Positions 60,858 to 64,000 of a stretch of DNA of 64,000 nt are shown here, piece after piece. How positions within the stretch are numbered: the first letter of the stretch is position 1; each line of letters begins with the position of its first letter. A program made the position numbers and the translations under genes. The DNA is from CAWGGS01 sp963822095 (GTDB taxonomy: Bacteria; Desulfobacterota; Desulfobulbia; Desulfobulbales; Desulfocapsaceae). Below the pieces are notes generated by a model. The model saw only the letters and a program-made list of their open reading frames with translations, was not told where the DNA came from and searched no databases. The stretch lies in assembly GCA_963822095.1 (NCBI GenBank), contig CAWGGS010000049.1, positions 37,829-101,828 of the forward strand. Direction: 5' to 3'.

Positions 60858-61840
60858 TGTTGTCCTGTATTTTTTCGTTTCCCCGGCTTGTCGGCCTTTA
60901 GCTGTTCATAATTCTGCCATTCTGTTTTAGAAAGCTCCTTTTCCTCTCCAGCCTTGTTGGTGACAAGTATGGATTCCATGAGAGGATTCTGCCGTCTTAC
61001 CTGAAAGACTTCATCCGCAATTTTAATGAATCCCCCTGGTTTCGGCATCCCTTTTCTTTGTCGGCGATAGGCATCATATTCATAGGTGAGACAACAAAGC
61101 AGCCGATTGCACGCTCCCGATATTTTTGATGGATTCAGCGGCAAGTCCTGTTCTTTGGCCATCTTGATGGAGACCGACTCAAATTTTTTCATAAACAGGG
61201 AACAGCACAGCTCCCGTCCGCAGGTTCCCAAGCCCCCCAGCATCTTGGTTTCATGCCGAACCCCTACCTGACGCATCTCCACCCGGGTACGAAATTCTTG
61301 AACCAGATCCTTGACCAGCTCCCGGAAATCGACCCGGTTGTCGGCGGTAAAATAGAAAATTATCTTGCTGCCGTTAAAAAATCTCTCCACCCGGACCAGA
61401 CTCATCTCCAGGCTATGTTTTTCAATCAGTCGGTTACAGACGTCAAAGGCATTTTCCTCCTGCAGAGTAAGATTCGTATATCTTTGGGCTTCATCCGGAT
61501 TTGCCCGTCGCACAAGTATCCAGCCCGCACGTCTTCGACAGTCACTTTCCCGACAGGCCGGAGCGCCCGTGATCACAACCGCCGGTTCATGGCCGTGATC
61601 GGTCCGCAGCATGACAATCTCATCTCTCTTGAGATCCAGAAGCTGCGATGCTGCGGTAAACTCCTGGCCGTCAAGACGGAAGCGGATCCGATAGAAGGCA
61701 ATATCTCCCTCAAGTCCTTTGAGATCGTCATTTTCATCCGGCGCTGTCTTTTTTTCCGTCTCTTTTTTCCTATCGACTTCCGCTTCCGGCTCCGAAGACC
61801 CCTGGGGCGTCGTATTGTTGTTTTTTGAATCCATTGTCAT
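60854..61840 (-). CDS. ricT: PSP1/RicT-family regulatory protein
   Basis: A 328-residue protein with a PSP1 domain: GTCGRELCCSLFMKKFESVS, ISGACNRLLCCLTYEYDAY and upstream RVERFFNGSKIIFYFTADNR. In Bacillus the Ric complex carries Fe-S clusters and modulates RNase Y. Here it sits between holB and metG, a conserved order in many bacteria. The charged 40-residue lead and Lys-rich tail are unstructured. Confidence 0.85.
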   Translation of the reverse strand: MTMDSKNNNTTPQGSSEPEAEVDRKKETEKKTAPDENDDLKGLEGDIAFYRIRFRLDGQEFTAASQLLDLKRDEIVMLRTDHGHEPAVVITGAPACRESDCRRRAGWILVRRANPDEAQRYTNLTLQEENAFDVCNRLIEKHSLEMSLVRVERFFNGSKIIFYFTADNRVDFRELVKDLVQEFRTRVEMRQVGVRHETKMLGGLGTCGRELCCSLFMKKFESVSIKMAKEQDLPLNPSKISGACNRLLCCLTYEYDAYRRQRKGMPKPGGFIKIADEVFQVRRQNPLMESILVTNKAGEEKELSKTEWQNYEQLKADKPGKRKNTGQQ

Positions 61841-61855
61841 AGAAAAGCCTAAGTA

Positions 61856-62851
61856 TTAAATCTTCTTTCCCATTTGCAGTCTGAAAAGAAGGATTTCGCA
61901 AACCAATGCACGATTACAATTTCTGGCAAGCTCCCGCTCCGCCTGATCGATTGCCCGCAACGCGTCAAAATATTCCTCGGATTTCGTATACCCCGGTAAA
62001 TCAACGTCCGTTAGTGCCGCATCCTGATTCCAGCCGAAAGAGCAGAGGAGTCCATCCCGTATCCAGATTCGCAGGAGACCAAGGAAGGGGATGAGATTTT
62101 CCTTGAGGTTCGCCAGGTCCTCTGCCGCCTTGAGCAGCTGCGAGATTCCACCGTCCTCGGCATTTACCGAATCCCTCACAACAGTAATCACTTTTTTCCA
62201 GGTCTCCACCATCTCCATCCTATGGAACATCAGGGCCAGACCGGGACTGCCTTCGGAAAGCCTGGCCAGCAGCACAGCCGTCTCCCTTTCCATATCTTTA
62301 TCATGCATCAAAACCACCTGTACCGTCTCGTCCAGGCTCAATGGAAAAAACGGGATGATCTGGCACCGCGAAGAGATGGTTGCAAGAAGGCTCTTTGCTG
62401 ACTCCGCCGTCAAGATCAGCAGGTTATTTTCCGGAGGTTCCTCCAAGGTCTTCAAGAGACTGTTGGCAGCCTCCCTTCGCATGGTATGGATATCCTCGAG
62501 CACCACCACCCGGACCCTTGACTCGTAGGGAGGATAGGTCAACGTGCGGGCAAGCTCACGTATTCTGTTGATTTTGATGGTTCCCTGTTCCGGGCGGATG
62601 ACCATGAAATCAGGGTGGTTGCCGGAATGGAACTTCCGACAGGATGGGCATACTCCACAGGCCACTCCATCAGCGGTCTCACGGCAGTTCACGGTGGCTG
62701 CAATCGCCTTGGCAAACAGCTGCTTGCCCACCCCTTCAGGCCCACGAAAGAGAAAGGCATGCGGTATCCTGTCGGTTGCAAGGGATCGCGCCAGAAGCAA
62801 TTTCGCCTTTTCCTGACCCAGAAGCCCGGGAAAATGCGACATCTGGTTCAT
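61856..62851 (-). CDS. holB: DNA polymerase III subunit delta'
   Basis: A clamp-loader subunit. The product has 331 residues from ATG 62851. It shows a Walker A-like FRGPEGVGKQLFAKAIA, the zinc-binding cysteines of CRETADGVACGVCPSCRKF, the SRC motif in LLATISSRCQIIPFFPL and an AAA+ lid. A GTG at 62887 with AAGGAA upstream would add 12 residues; CGGAG before the ATG makes the shorter start slightly better. It lies between the HD gene and ricT. Confidence 0.9.
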   Translation of the reverse strand: MNQMSHFPGLLGQEKAKLLLARSLATDRIPHAFLFRGPEGVGKQLFAKAIAATVNCRETADGVACGVCPSCRKFHSGNHPDFMVIRPEQGTIKINRIRELARTLTYPPYESRVRVVVLEDIHTMRREAANSLLKTLEEPPENNLLILTAESAKSLLATISSRCQIIPFFPLSLDETVQVVLMHDKDMERETAVLLARLSEGSPGLALMFHRMEMVETWKKVITVVRDSVNAEDGGISQLLKAAEDLANLKENLIPFLGLLRIWIRDGLLCSFGWNQDAALTDVDLPGYTKSEEYFDALRAIDQAERELARNCNRALVCEILLFRLQMGKKI

Positions 62852-62899
62852 ATTCTTGCTCCGGGCAGATTTGGTTGAAAGACTCACGTGCCAGGTTCC

Positions 62900-63922
62900 T
62901 TAAAACAGTGACTGCTGCCTGGTCGGATTGGAGGGAACGGCTTTGGTATCCTCAGGCTCCTCCTCTTCATATCCGCTTAAGTAGAGAAAACGCTCCAAGG
63001 GACGTTGATAGTCACTCCACATGAATTCTTTTCCCGTTATTTTTCTTCTGAGCTGATCCATCAGGTTCATCTTCGAATCCATCTCATCAATCCAACTCAG
63101 CAAAAAGGCCTCAACGGTCATCGGGACGACGGGAGAGCCGAACTCTTGGCGACCATGATGACTGAGGATCAGGTGCTGAAGCCGAGTCAGCAGATCTTCC
63201 GGAAAATCTCGCAGGGCCCGGGCTTCGGACGCCACCAGTTCACTGCCGATCACCAGATGCCCTTTCAGGCGACCTTCGGCCGTATAGTCGATAAGCCCTG
63301 CATCGGACTGCAGCTCCCTGAGCTTCCCGATATCGTGAAGGAAGACCCCGGCAAGCAGCAAGGAGCGATCCACACCTGGATAATGGGAAGAGAGAAAATC
63401 CGCAATCCCGGCCATGGACAGACAATGCTCCAACAGGCCAGCAACATAGGCGTGATGTATCCCCTTTGCGGCCGGGGCCTTTTTAAAGTCTTCCCACAAC
63501 TCTCCTTTTTTTAAGAGTCGTTGTAACAGTTTGCGAATAAAAGGGTTCTGTATCGAGCGGACCAGTTTCTGGGCCTCCTCGGCCATTTGCTCTATATCTT
63601 TGGGGCTTACGGCGATGAAGTCCGACGGATCAACCTCTTCCCCGTCCAGACTCTCCACCGCATCGACTTTCAACTGCAGCTTCTCCCGGTAGGACTGAAC
63701 CTGGCCCTGGAGACGGATGAATTTGCCCGGCGGGCACCTCTTGCCCACTGCCTCGGCATTGTCCCAGACCGGTCCGCTGATCTCACCTGTTTTATCCATG
63801 ACGGTAAGAATCAGATACGGTTTGCCTGCCCTGGTCTCGGCCATGCGTACCGATTTGACCAAAAAGGCCTCGTCGATACGGTCACCGTCCTGCAATTGGT
63901 CAACATAACATTGTCGTTCCAT
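62900..63922 (-). CDS. OB-fold/HD-domain 3'-5' exoribonuclease-like protein (YhaM type)
   Basis: A product of 340 residues from ATG 63922 (GAGGGGTGGG upstream; an in-frame GTG at 63982 is less likely). The N-terminal OB fold resembles YhaM (KPYLILTVMDKTGEISGPVW). The C-terminal HD domain shows HHAYVAGLLEHCLSMA, VFLHDIGKLREL, GHLVIGSELV and LILSHHGRQEFGSP. YhaM degrades short RNA and single-stranded DNA from the 3' end. It is the first visible gene of the holB-ricT-metG run. Confidence 0.85.
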   Translation of the reverse strand: MERQCYVDQLQDGDRIDEAFLVKSVRMAETRAGKPYLILTVMDKTGEISGPVWDNAEAVGKRCPPGKFIRLQGQVQSYREKLQLKVDAVESLDGEEVDPSDFIAVSPKDIEQMAEEAQKLVRSIQNPFIRKLLQRLLKKGELWEDFKKAPAAKGIHHAYVAGLLEHCLSMAGIADFLSSHYPGVDRSLLLAGVFLHDIGKLRELQSDAGLIDYTAEGRLKGHLVIGSELVASEARALRDFPEDLLTRLQHLILSHHGRQEFGSPVVPMTVEAFLLSWIDEMDSKMNLMDQLRRKITGKEFMWSDYQRPLERFLYLSGYEEEEPEDTKAVPSNPTRQQSLF

Positions 63923-64000
63923 CCCACCCCTCAATTTCAGACCTTCTTCCTCAAACGTACTATCGGATATAAATAGCGTCACCGTGGATGATCACATATT

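Overview
The window comes from a Gram-negative, sulfate- or sulfur-reducing anaerobe of the Desulfobacterota, most likely Desulfobulbales-like. The main evidence is the dissimilatory sulfite reductase locus dsrA-dsrB-dsrD. Outer-membrane and LPS genes (bamD, a KpsF/GutQ-type kdsD), C5-pathway haem synthesis (hemL), nickel-handling proteins (LarB, CooT family) and many Fe-S and Cys-cluster proteins fit this. The taxonomy is inferred from gene content. I saw no CRISPR array, rRNA or tRNA gene, and no complete mobile element.

Layout. Bases 1-2.3 kb: 5' end of alaS, an isochorismatase-fold hydrolase, an ArsR regulator with a DUF2892 membrane protein, and a small Cys-rich protein. 2.4-11.1 kb (minus): aroK, aroC, a GT5 glycogen/starch synthase-like protein, gap, a terminator, then a 1430-residue dikinase-like protein. 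11.2-16.5 kb (plus): cbpA-cbpM, a YjbQ-family gene, a small ORF, a UbiD-family decarboxylase, rluB and an HU/IHF gene. 16.6-22.1 kb (minus): rimO, a nucleoside phosphorylase, the membrane (F0) part of ATP synthase and hemL. 22.6-31.6 kb (mostly plus): trxA, bamD, a NIL-ferredoxin, a split kinase pair, larB, a secD-secF fusion, a YkgJ-type protein and a HAD hydrolase. 31.6-36.8 kb: a cyclic-nucleotide-binding/DUF4388 protein divergent from a membrane protein with an N-terminal E2-ubiquitin-conjugase-like domain, then kdsD-cooT and a His-rich small gene. 37-42.3 kb: metK, a scar of decayed insertion sequences, the 3' remnant of a second metK, ahcY, and a degenerate stretch holding a birA pseudogene. 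42.3-49 kb (minus): dsrABD, then pgi-rpe-dprA. 49.2-52.9 kb: rpoD and dnaG. 53-56.4 kb (plus): an unknown gene, htpX and a UbiB-family kinase. 56.5-64 kb (minus): an apparent operon of an HD nuclease-like gene, holB, ricT-like, metG, yggT, a DivIVA-domain gene, a DUF167 gene and a triosephosphate-isomerase-like gene.

Most of the window is housekeeping. The parts that deserve a second look are: the E2-like/transmembrane/helical-repeat protein; the dikinase-like giant without a PEP-binding barrel beside a GT5 enzyme; a dispersed structured repeat of about 170 bp, with both copies in gene leaders; the apparent replacement of the metK-ahcY neighbourhood by foreign DNA; a long hairpin-rich stretch upstream of bamD; a TIM-like protein with no catalytic Glu; and a long leader ahead of dsrA. 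Start codons were adjusted by ribosome-binding-site position where the longest ORF looked wrong.
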